DNA of 64,000 nucleotides from Planctomycetota bacterium (GTDB lineage: Bacteria; Planctomycetota; UBA1135; GCA-002686595). Of this stretch, positions 17,153 to 25,189 are shown piece after piece; position 1 is the first letter of the stretch; every line of letters starts with the position of its first letter. The stretch covers positions 62,001 through 126,000 of the forward strand of contig NYUD01000057.1 of assembly GCA_002683825.1 (NCBI GenBank), read 5' to 3'. The notes under the pieces were generated by a model. It made no database searches and was not told the DNA's origin. It worked only from the letters and a program-made list of their open reading frames with translations. Both the position numbers and the translations under genes were made by a program.

Positions 17153-17967
17153 TCCTCCAATGCCCCGGAATCCGCGATCGCTTTCAGGACCCGCTCGCGC
17201 CACGCCGGCCGACAGACCACGAGTTCGTGGTTCTTGGGGTTGGCCTGGTTGTAGCGGTGCTCTTCACCGTGCAGCTTGCAGACATGCCAACCCAGGGCGC
17301 GCGCTACGGTTTCCGGTGCGCAGGTGTCCCATTCCTTCAGGCCGATCTTGTGCACGTAGACATCCGCTTTGCCTTGCAGGAGGCGCGAAACTTTGAAGCC
17401 GGCGCTTCCACAGGGAAGGAGCTCGGCGCCGACTTCTGCGGCAAATTTCTCGACCCACGGCGGGGTGTGGCTGCGGCTGACCACGACCTTCGGTGTTCCG
17501 ACGGGTTCGGTGTCGCCCCCAATGACCTCGCCGCCACCGCGGACGCCGCCGCGCAGTCTGCCCGGGAGGCAAACGCCCCAGAGGATCTCCTCCAACGACG
17601 GCAAGGCCACCGCGCCCAGGGCGCATTCGCCGCCGACCGTCAGGGCAACGTGCACCGCCCAATCGTGTCGGCCCTGGCTGAACTCTTTCGTACCGTCGAG
17701 CGGGTCGACGATCCAGGTCCGGCGCTTGTCGAGTCGGTCCGGGGAGTCGACCGTCTCTTCCGACAGGAGCCCGTCATCCGGATAGCGACCGCGAATGAAG
17801 CCCTGCAGGAGGCCGTCGGCCGCCTGATCGCCGATGTCGGCCATCATCTTGCCCTCCCAGCGTTGGCTTTCGCGCAGGGCGAGGACCCGTTGTCCGGTTT
17901 CGTGGGCGATGGAGATGGCGAATTCGAGATCGCGCTCGATGACGTCGTCGGAAAGTTCGCAGTTCAT
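17149..17967 (-). CDS. cysQ: 3'(2'),5'-bisphosphate nucleotidase / inositol monophosphatase family (CysQ-like)
   Basis: The 272-residue Mg-dependent phosphatase is of the lithium-sensitive fold. The metal-binding sequence LLSEET is present, as are WIVDPLDGTKEFSQG (motif DPxDGT) and the late LKEWDTCAPETVARALG (WDxxA-like). The KEF after DGT favours CysQ/BPntase, which hydrolyses 3'-phosphoadenosine 5'-phosphate, over inositol phosphatase. That fits a cell with several PAPS-dependent sulfotransferases such as those at 33 and 41 kb, though the link is only inferred. Start taken at ATG 17967; the frame is open to 18003. Confidence 0.88.
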   Translation of the reverse strand: MNCELSDDVIERDLEFAISIAHETGQRVLALRESQRWEGKMMADIGDQAADGLLQGFIRGRYPDDGLLSEETVDSPDRLDKRRTWIVDPLDGTKEFSQGRHDWAVHVALTVGGECALGAVALPSLEEILWGVCLPGRLRGGVRGGGEVIGGDTEPVGTPKVVVSRSHTPPWVEKFAAEVGAELLPCGSAGFKVSRLLQGKADVYVHKIGLKEWDTCAPETVARALGWHVCKLHGEEHRYNQANPKNHELVVCRPAWRERVLKAIADSGALED

Positions 17968-18012
17968 GGGCGCAGGTATCGACAGACTCGGGAGTCGACC
18001 CAAGCCTGCGTT

Positions 18013-19212
18013 TCAGTCCGGGGTGGGGCGAAAAAGGGCCACCGAGGCGGTGAAGCCGTGCAGGAAGTTACGTCTCCCGACGGGGCCGATTTCCCCCGCC
18101 GCGAAGAAGCCGGCCACGGGCACGTCGGCGCTGAGGCCATCGCGAATGCAGTTAGCGTCGTGATGGGGACTCTCGAACATGCGGCAACCGCGACCGTTGC
18201 ACGAGAAAATCAAGGCTCCGGCGCTGCTGGGTTCTTCGATCGGCAATTCTCCGCCGCCCATCGTGCCCAGGAGAAAGCGCAGGTCCTCGCCCGCCGATTC
18301 GGCGTCGCGGACGAGGAGTTGGACCGTCTGTCCCCGCCGTACGAAGTCCGCCACGGCGATCGCGCGCTCGCGCTGGTGCAGGCCCATGATGCCGCGGACC
18401 AGGAATTCTCCACGCTGGAAGGTCGTCCGGGTGGCGTCGATGGCCAGGCCGAGAAAAGGGGCTGACTGCATGAGCTCCTGATCCACCTTCGGAAGGCGGT
18501 TCCAGGTCTCCATCACGACCTCGAGGGCCGGCCGACCACCGAGCTTCTTGACGATGTTGCGCTCGCAGTCGGTGATGACCCACGGCTTGCCGACCGGGCG
18601 GCATCCCTGGCTGACGACCGGATGCATCCCGATGGCTCCCTCCAGGACGACGCCTACGCAGCCGGAGTCGCTGACGCCGTCGGCCGTAAAGAAGAGCGTC
18701 TGTCCCGGCCCCATGGCACCACTGGCCATTCCCCCCATCACCGGGACCCCTTCGTACCGCTCGTTCAAGTCGCGCAGGAAGGGATCGATCGGGAAGGAGA
18801 AGGGGTCGACCGTGAGGATGATCGAAGAGCGCTCCGTTTCGCGGACGGGTGGATAGTCCGAAAACGTGGCCTCGTCTTTTCCGTTATCGGTGGCGGAAAT
18901 TTCGAAGTAGCGGACCTCCGTTTCCGGCAAGGATGCCGCCCAGACGGCCAGGCCCGGTTGGCGTTCGACCTCGCGGCCGCGTCCGATCACGCTCTCGGCG
19001 GTGCAGCCGATGACGACGTCGGTGCCGGTGGCCTTGGCCAGGCGCGGTCCGAGTTGCTCGAGCTCAGAACCGTAGTGGTGGGTGGCGAAGGCGCAGACCA
19101 GATTCGGAGCATTTCCGCCCAATTCAGCGGAGAGTTCCTCAACCGCCTCGCCGATGGCATCCGCGGACTCCGGTCGGACGGAGAGGGCACTCGCAAAATG
19201 AGCGGTGGGCAT
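18013..19212 (-). CDS. FIST domain sensory protein
   Basis: The 399-residue protein carries the FIST_N region (NLVCAFATHHYGSELEQL, GTDVVIGCTAESVIG, PVMGGMASG) and FIST_C region (FLVRGIMGLHQRERAI and GALIFSCNGRGCRMF, with VPVAGFFAAGEIGPVGRRNFLHG). FIST domains are thought to bind small ligands such as amino acids and are usually linked to signalling domains. Here the domain stands alone, without histidine kinase or GGDEF parts, so it may work as a free ligand-binding partner. It lies 45 bp upstream of the cysQ-like gene on the same strand. Confidence 0.88.
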   Translation of the reverse strand: MPTAHFASALSVRPESADAIGEAVEELSAELGGNAPNLVCAFATHHYGSELEQLGPRLAKATGTDVVIGCTAESVIGRGREVERQPGLAVWAASLPETEVRYFEISATDNGKDEATFSDYPPVRETERSSIILTVDPFSFPIDPFLRDLNERYEGVPVMGGMASGAMGPGQTLFFTADGVSDSGCVGVVLEGAIGMHPVVSQGCRPVGKPWVITDCERNIVKKLGGRPALEVVMETWNRLPKVDQELMQSAPFLGLAIDATRTTFQRGEFLVRGIMGLHQRERAIAVADFVRRGQTVQLLVRDAESAGEDLRFLLGTMGGGELPIEEPSSAGALIFSCNGRGCRMFESPHHDANCIRDGLSADVPVAGFFAAGEIGPVGRRNFLHGFTASVALFRPTPD

Positions 19213-19458
19213 GTCGGTGTGGCTGTGGGGAATCGATCGGACACGGTTCCCTCCCCCTTATCCTCGCCCCTCGACCGCAGATTCTCCAACAGCTTATTTC
19301 GAAGCTTGAATTCGGGGGTGCGGTTCCGGGGAACGCGTGGCAGAATCTCTCGCCAAACTTGGTGGGGCGGGCCTTCGGATCACCCTCGTCCGAGCAGCTT
19401 CCGCCCGAGAAAGCGCCCCAGATTTCCTACACTCAGCCCCTGTGTCGGGCTCAGAACG

Positions 19459-21318
19459 ATGACCAAGACGAAAGAACCCGGCGCCGAGCTTCCGCTTCAG
19501 CAGCAGGAAGAGGTCACGATCCGCTTCGCGGGTGACTCCGGTGACGGAATGCAGGTCACCGGCAACCAATTCACCAACACCTCTGCGGTCGTCGGAAACG
19601 ACCTTGCGACGTTGCCGGACTTCCCCGCCGAGATTCGGGCTCCCGCTGGAACGCGGCCGGGGGTTTCCGGTTTCCAGATCCACTTCAGCTCGGCGGATGT
19701 CCACACGCCGGGGGACGCGCCCGATGTGTTGGTAGCGATGAACCCTGCCGCTCTGGTGGTCAACATCGGTGAGCTGAAACCCGGCGGTATGCTGGTCGTC
19801 AACACGGGCAGTTTCGGCCCAAACGACCTGAGGAAAGCGCGGCTCGAAAAAAATCCGCTCGAGGATGGATCGGTAGATGGCTATCGGGTCATTGAGATCA
19901 ACATCAACGAGCGAGTTCGGTTGGCGCTTGCGGATTCGCCTCTCTCCACCAAAGAGGTTCAACGCTGCAAGAACTTCTACACGCTCGGGTTGATGTACTG
20001 GCTGTATAGCCGCCCGCTCAAGCCGACGATGAATTGGTTGCAGGAGAAGTTCGCCAAGCGTCCGGAGTTGGTCGAAGCCAACCAGAAGGCTCTGCAGGCG
20101 GGTTTCAATGCCGGCGACATCCATGAGATGTTCCAAGGGCGCTACGATGTCCAAGCTTGCGACAATCTCCCTGCGGGAACGTATCGCAACATCATGGGCA
20201 ACCAGGCCCTGGGGTTGGGGTTGCTCGCGGGCGCCGAGCAATCGGGATTGAAGCTCTTTCTGGGGGCCTACCCGATTACGCCCGCGTCGGACTTGTTGCA
20301 CCAACTGGCGCTCTACAAGAACTTCGGTGTCATCACGTTCCAGGCGGAGGACGAGATCGCCGCGATCTGCGCTGCCCTGGGGGCGTCGTTCGCCGGTTGC
20401 CTCGGCCTCACCACCACCTCCGGTCCCGGCGTCGCACTGAAGGCGGAGGCGATGGGCCTGGCCGTCTCGGTCGAGCTGCCTCTGGTTATTGTCGATGTCC
20501 AGCGCGCCGGTCCTTCGACCGGGATGCCCACGAAGGTCGAGCAGACCGACCTCCTGCAATCGATCTTCGGTCGCAACGGCGAGGCGCCGATCCCGGTGCT
20601 GGCTGCGTCCGCTCCCACCGACGCTTTCGACTGCGCGCTCGAGGCTTGCCGCATCGCAGTGGAGTACATGACGCCGGTCATCCTGCTCAGCGACAACTAC
20701 ATCGCCAACGGATCCGAGCCGTGGAAACTTCCCGATCTCCAGAAGCTTCCCGAGTTCAAAGCCAAGTTCCGCACGAACCCCGAGGGCTATCTGCCCTTCA
20801 TGCGCGACGATAGAGGTATGCGTCCGTGGGTCGTGCCGGGAACACCGGGTATGCAGCACCGCATCGGTGGTCTTGAGAAGGAAGACGGTACGGGGAACGT
20901 CAGCTACGACGCCGAGAACCACTCCCTGATGACCCATCGGCGCCACGATCGCGTTCAGAGCGTGCGCGAGACGATCGATACCCCGGAGATCTTCGGTCCC
21001 GACAAAGGCGAAGTTCTCATGCTGGGTTGGGGTGGCACGCGCGGCTCCATCCAGAGTGCGGCCGATCGGTGTCGTGCGGCCGGAATGTCCGTCGCCAACA
21101 TGCACATGCGCCACCTGTGGCCGTTGCCCAAGGGCCTGGACGAAATTTTCTCCAGCTACAAGTGCGTTCTGGTTTGCGAACTCAATCTGGGCCAGTTCTT
21201 CCGCGTGCTGCGCTCCGAGTTTCCGCAGTACAACTTCCTTTCCTACACCAAAGTCGAAGGCAAGCCGTTCCAGTCCGTGGAACTAACCCGGCACGTCCAA
21301 GAGCTTCTAGAGCAGTAG
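19459..21318 (+). CDS. korA: 2-oxoacid:ferredoxin oxidoreductase, fused gamma-alpha subunit (KorA-type)
   Basis: The 619-residue subunit has the gamma domain first (EVTIRFAGDSGDGMQVTG, about residues 15-190) and then the alpha (pyrimidine-binding) domain with GAYPITPASDLLHQLA, TFQAEDEIAAICAALGASFAG and DVQRAGPSTGMPTKVEQ. It pairs with the beta subunit 2 bp downstream. Together they decarboxylate 2-oxoglutarate or a similar 2-oxoacid to the acyl-CoA with ferredoxin as electron acceptor. There is no delta (ferredoxin-like) subunit, as in two-subunit KorAB enzymes of aerobes and microaerophiles. Start at ATG 19459; the open frame extends much further upstream but opposes the FIST gene. Confidence 0.93.
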   Translation: MTKTKEPGAELPLQQQEEVTIRFAGDSGDGMQVTGNQFTNTSAVVGNDLATLPDFPAEIRAPAGTRPGVSGFQIHFSSADVHTPGDAPDVLVAMNPAALVVNIGELKPGGMLVVNTGSFGPNDLRKARLEKNPLEDGSVDGYRVIEININERVRLALADSPLSTKEVQRCKNFYTLGLMYWLYSRPLKPTMNWLQEKFAKRPELVEANQKALQAGFNAGDIHEMFQGRYDVQACDNLPAGTYRNIMGNQALGLGLLAGAEQSGLKLFLGAYPITPASDLLHQLALYKNFGVITFQAEDEIAAICAALGASFAGCLGLTTTSGPGVALKAEAMGLAVSVELPLVIVDVQRAGPSTGMPTKVEQTDLLQSIFGRNGEAPIPVLAASAPTDAFDCALEACRIAVEYMTPVILLSDNYIANGSEPWKLPDLQKLPEFKAKFRTNPEGYLPFMRDDRGMRPWVVPGTPGMQHRIGGLEKEDGTGNVSYDAENHSLMTHRRHDRVQSVRETIDTPEIFGPDKGEVLMLGWGGTRGSIQSAADRCRAAGMSVANMHMRHLWPLPKGLDEIFSSYKCVLVCELNLGQFFRVLRSEFPQYNFLSYTKVEGKPFQSVELTRHVQELLEQ

Positions 21319-21320
21319 TC

Positions 21321-22319
21321 ATGACCACCGACGCCAAACTCAAAGCCAAGGACTTCAAGTCCGATCAGGACGTACGCTGGTGCCCTGGTTGTGGGGACTA
21401 CGCCATTCTGAGCTGCGTCCAGGGTGTGATGGCCGAGCTGGGTGTTTCCAAGGAAAACACGGTGTTCGTGTCGGGCATCGGCTGTTCGAGCCGCTTCCCT
21501 TATTACATGGACACCTATGGCTTCCACAGCATCCATGGGCGCGCGCCCGCGGTCGCGACGGGAATCAAGGTTGCCAACCCTGATCTGTCCGTCTGGATTG
21601 TGACTGGTGACGGCGACGCGCTGTCGATCGGTGGCAACCACCTGATCCACCTCTTGCGCCGCAACGTGAACATCAAGGTCCTCCTGTTCAACAACGAGAT
21701 CTACGGGCTTACCAAGGGTCAATATTCGCCGACCTCACGGCAGGGCCTGCGCACGAAAGCCACACCCTTCGGGTCGATCGACCACTCCTTCAATCCCATC
21801 TCTCTTTCCTTGGGGGCCGGTGCGTCTTTCGTCGCTCGCACCGTCGACACGAACCTCAAGCACATGAGGGAGATTCTTCTTCAGGCAGCCGCGCACAAGG
21901 GCACGTGCTTCATCGAGATCTTCCAGAACTGTGTGATATTCAACGACAAGGTCTTTGATGAGGTCGCCGACAAGCAGGTTCGCAACGACCGCTTGGTCAC
22001 CCTCGCGCCCGGGGAGAAGGTCGTTTACGGATCCGATGGAGACAAAGGACTGCGACTCAATGGATTCGACCTCGAGCAGTGCTCCGCGGACGAGGCCATG
22101 GTCTGGGATGCTTCCACCGCCTCCGCCGCGCCGGCGATGCTCTTTGCCGACATCGACCGTGCCAGCGATCTCCCCACGCCGATCGGAATCTTCCGCAAGG
22201 TCGAGCGTTCCGTCTTCGAGAATGATGTTTACCGACAGATGGACCAGGTCACTTCGAATAAGGGGCCGGGCGATCTCAAGAGCCTGATCTACACGGGCGA
22301 CATGTGGAACGTGGACTGA
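21321..22319 (+). CDS. korB: 2-oxoacid:ferredoxin oxidoreductase beta subunit (KorB-type)
   Basis: The 332-residue TPP-binding subunit has the Cys motif RWCPGCGDYAIL, SGIGCSSRFPYY, HGRAPAVATG, the TPP/Mg motif GDGDALSIGGNH, the conserved FNNEIYGLTKGQYSPTS and a Cys in IEIFQNCVIFND. These Cys residues bind the single [4Fe-4S] cluster of the family. It starts 2 bp after korA and is co-translated. The C-terminal extension (about 250-332) is typical of KorB. Confidence 0.95.
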   Translation: MTTDAKLKAKDFKSDQDVRWCPGCGDYAILSCVQGVMAELGVSKENTVFVSGIGCSSRFPYYMDTYGFHSIHGRAPAVATGIKVANPDLSVWIVTGDGDALSIGGNHLIHLLRRNVNIKVLLFNNEIYGLTKGQYSPTSRQGLRTKATPFGSIDHSFNPISLSLGAGASFVARTVDTNLKHMREILLQAAAHKGTCFIEIFQNCVIFNDKVFDEVADKQVRNDRLVTLAPGEKVVYGSDGDKGLRLNGFDLEQCSADEAMVWDASTASAAPAMLFADIDRASDLPTPIGIFRKVERSVFENDVYRQMDQVTSNKGPGDLKSLIYTGDMWNVD

Positions 22320-22327
22320 GCAAGGCC

Positions 22328-22367
22328 ACCTGGATCCCATGGGGTTCAACCATCCCCCAGGTTTGTT
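22328..22367 (+). terminator. Possible terminator hairpin after korAB
   Basis: Arms ACCTGG (22328-22333) and CCAGGT (22357-22362) enclose further GGGG/CCCC pairing and are followed by GTTTGTT. It lies 9 bp after the korB stop and just before the end of a convergent gene. The T-tract is short, so confidence is modest. Confidence 0.35.
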
Positions 22368-22379
22368 CCCCCGGTCGGA

Positions 22380-22691
22380 CTACTTGACGATGTCGCCGAG
22401 CCTGCGCACGCGGCAGATACCTTGGGCAGGGAACACCAGGTCGCGGTGTTCGACGGGAATGCCGTACTTGGCCGTCTGCCGGATGAAGTCCTCGCCACTG
22501 CTGCGTTCGGAGATCGGGTGTGCGGCGACGTCATGCATGAGAACTTCGAAGCCGTTGGTCGTATCGAAACGTCCGATGTAGACCATTTCTGTGGTCTCGA
22601 CGACCAGATTGATGCCGTGCGGAGCTTGTGCGATGTTCATGATTTCTTCGTCGTCTTGCGAGCCTGAATGCTCGGGATCGGGCGTCATCAT
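22380..22691 (-). CDS. Conserved-looking small protein, 103 aa, function unknown
   Basis: Two ATG codons (22691, 22688) follow a GGAGG element, making the start convincing. The 103-residue protein has an acidic N-terminus and a compact beta-rich core: GINLVVETTEMVYIGRFD, FEVLMHDVAAHP and LVFPAQGICRVRRLGDIVK. No enzyme motif or membrane segment is present. I do not recognise the family. It is convergent with korB and separated by 202 bp from the next minus-strand gene upstream. Confidence 0.7.
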   Translation of the reverse strand: MMTPDPEHSGSQDDEEIMNIAQAPHGINLVVETTEMVYIGRFDTTNGFEVLMHDVAAHPISERSSGEDFIRQTAKYGIPVEHRDLVFPAQGICRVRRLGDIVK

Positions 22692-22893
22692 CGGCCTCCG
22701 TGGGGCTTGGAACTGAACTTTGACGGGAAAAGACATCGTAAGGGGTGGGGCGGGTGTTGTCCCCATACTTGAGACTTGCATAAACCGCGAGAGCTGGCTC
22801 GTGTCGGTGGTCGTTGGCGTTTCGGGTGAGTTGAGTGTTACCTGGTCCGAACGGAAGCCGAAAGCGTTTCGGGAGAGAGTCGCTCCAGGGGAT

Positions 22894-25053
22894 CTAACGG
22901 TCTTGCGGGCTTGCGGTCGGATCGGTGCGGAACGGCCTTCCAGCTCGAAAAAGGGAGGCGGCTTCATCCCAGCGGGCGGGTTCGGAGCCTTTCATGCGAG
23001 CGTTGCGGAGGGATTCGAGAGCCTCCTCGAAGCGTCCGAGTTCAGCGAGGGCAAAGGCACGGGTTGCGTGGACGTCCGCGTCGTGCTCACGGGACAGTTC
23101 CAGCGCGCGTTCGGCGTGGTGTAGCGCCGCCGGGCCGTCACGCAGCGCATCGTCGGGGTGAGTGCTGAGGAGAAGCCCCAGGAGGTTCAACGAAGGTAGA
23201 AAGTCGGGGGCACGATCTACCGTATCCTGCAGGTGTCGAAGGGCGTCGGCCACGCGCCCCTGGGCCAGGAGCACATGAGCCAGGTTATGGCGCGCTTGGG
23301 AAAAACGCGGGCGTCGCTGAAGCGCGATTTCATAGGCCTCGGCAGCCTTCTCCAGTTCGCCCGCCTGGCGAGAAAGCAGTCCCAGATAGTAGTTGGCCGC
23401 CGCGTTTCCCGGATCCAGGCTGAGCGACCTGGCGATCGCCCTCCGGGCCTCCTGCGGGTCTTTCTGCATGGCGTAAAGCGATCCAAGTTCCGCCCACACA
23501 TCCGCCGCGTAGGCTTCGCCCTTCTTCAGGGACTCTCCAAAAATGCGTTGAGAGTCCTGAAGGCGTCCCTGAAACTTGAGGGCCAGGCCCAGGTTGTAGA
23601 GCGCGTCCACGTTTTCCACTTCCACCTCGGTCGCCCTTGTCGCCCAGGCCTCCGCGCGCTCATAGGATTCCTGTCGCAGGAGCTCGCTCGCCAGGTTGGT
23701 GTAGGTCGTCGCGAGCGGATCCCCGCTGGACCGCAACGGCAGGAAGGCCACGACCGCCATTCCCGCCGCAACCGACAGCGGAAGGGCGGCTTCCTTCCAG
23801 CGAGCCTCCCTGCGCCATTCCAGAAGGGAAGCAACCCCCGCGCCTGCAAAGGGCAGCAGCAACGGGACCACGCCCATGCGAAAGCGCCCCGTCACGAAGA
23901 AGGGCAGGACGCTCAGGGCGAGCAGCCCCGCTCCGAGAGCCAACAATAGCGTGAAGGCATTGCGGCGCGCGCATCTCCACAGGCCCAAGACGGCGAGGGG
24001 GAAAATCAACCCGAAGCGAAAGAAGGTACCGAGAGTTCCGAGGATGACGGACTCGTCTTGGTAGGCCTCGAAGGCTACGGCATCCATGTATTCGCGTTCG
24101 TTGAGAAAGAGCAGCAGCTTGCGACCAAGCAAGCCGGCGAAGCGCGAGGGATCTGCGGCGATTTCCCTGCAGGCGGCGCTTCCAAAAAACGCCGACACTT
24201 CACTCGGAGTCAACTCTCGCCCCAACTCCTGTTCGGCGAGGGTGCGCGCATCCTCTTGCTCATAATCGGTGTGACCGCGTCCGCTTTGCAGCGGCACGTA
24301 GAACCCATCGGCGCCAGGACCGTTGCCTATATAGAGGTTGACGCCCACATTCGACGCCGTGGGCAAGAAGCTTCCCCCCAACCTTTGATTGCGAAACCCG
24401 ATGGGTAGCAGTAACAGGGCCAGACCGGAGGCGGCCAGCACGACTTTCTTGCGTCCGGCAGTGCGCGCGATGAACCAGGCGCAGGGCAGCAGAAGGACCG
24501 CTGCGTTTTCCCGAGTAAGAACCAGGCATGCGGCAATTGCGCCGATCGAAAAAGCCGTCCACGGCTTCGAGTCAGGTCGTAGCCGTTCGCAAAGTGCGAA
24601 GAGCAACACGGTCAAGGCGAGTGCCACGGATGTCTTCTGCAGTAGCCCGTCCGTCCAGATCCAGGGCGCATAGACCGCTGCGAGGACTCCGGCGGCCCGT
24701 CCGGCGGATACGCCGGCCATGGGTGTCGTCCATTTTCCGATCCACCCGCACGCCAGCGCTCCGGCCGTCGCCTGCAGGAGGCGCGGGAGCAAGAATCCGT
24801 CCCCGGCCACCCGGAAACAGAGCGCGAGCAGATATGGATACAACGGAGCTTGATAGAAGACTTCGCTTCCCATCCAGTCTCCAGCCGCTATTCCGCGCGC
24901 CCAATCCACATACCCGCGCGCATCTCCGAGGGGCACCAAAGCGAGATCACTTCCGGCCAGCTCGAAGATCGCGGCCCAACGCAGGGCGAATGCGAGGGCG
25001 ATTACAAGCGAGAAGTCGCGTCTCGACATGCGTGGTAGGCTGGGATCTTCCAT
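22894..25053 (-). CDS. Membrane glycosyltransferase (GT39/83-like) with C-terminal TPR repeats
   Basis: From ATG 25053 (MEDPSLPRMSRRD) the protein is 719 residues. The N-terminal two thirds has about ten hydrophobic helices and the early motif LGDARGYVDWARGIAAGDW with QAPLYPYLLAL, as in ArnT/PMT-like glycosyltransferases that use polyprenyl-phosphate sugars; the DxxxY region would contain the catalytic acid. After the last helix (about residue 440) come six or seven TPR units (YERAEAWATRATEVEVENVD, LEKAAEAYEIALQRRP and so on), placed outside the cytoplasm. The acceptor is unknown. The start is divergent from the hybrid histidine kinase gene, which opens the exopolysaccharide region. Confidence 0.8.
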   Translation of the reverse strand: MEDPSLPRMSRRDFSLVIALAFALRWAAIFELAGSDLALVPLGDARGYVDWARGIAAGDWMGSEVFYQAPLYPYLLALCFRVAGDGFLLPRLLQATAGALACGWIGKWTTPMAGVSAGRAAGVLAAVYAPWIWTDGLLQKTSVALALTVLLFALCERLRPDSKPWTAFSIGAIAACLVLTRENAAVLLLPCAWFIARTAGRKKVVLAASGLALLLLPIGFRNQRLGGSFLPTASNVGVNLYIGNGPGADGFYVPLQSGRGHTDYEQEDARTLAEQELGRELTPSEVSAFFGSAACREIAADPSRFAGLLGRKLLLFLNEREYMDAVAFEAYQDESVILGTLGTFFRFGLIFPLAVLGLWRCARRNAFTLLLALGAGLLALSVLPFFVTGRFRMGVVPLLLPFAGAGVASLLEWRREARWKEAALPLSVAAGMAVVAFLPLRSSGDPLATTYTNLASELLRQESYERAEAWATRATEVEVENVDALYNLGLALKFQGRLQDSQRIFGESLKKGEAYAADVWAELGSLYAMQKDPQEARRAIARSLSLDPGNAAANYYLGLLSRQAGELEKAAEAYEIALQRRPRFSQARHNLAHVLLAQGRVADALRHLQDTVDRAPDFLPSLNLLGLLLSTHPDDALRDGPAALHHAERALELSREHDADVHATRAFALAELGRFEEALESLRNARMKGSEPARWDEAASLFRAGRPFRTDPTASPQDR

Positions 25054-25189
25054 GCCCGGGTACTCTACCCGGCTGCCGAGCGGCGCCGTCCCTGTAGGCT
25101 TCAACTTCACACTTCACTTTGCGGACGGTTCCTGCCGCATTTGCGCAGAATCTTACGACTACCTGCCAGGAACTTCTCCCGATCGGCCG

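Noticed and set aside
18622..19458. Long N-terminal extension of korA
   Set aside because: It is the antisense of the FIST gene, and the family N-terminus begins just after ATG 19459.
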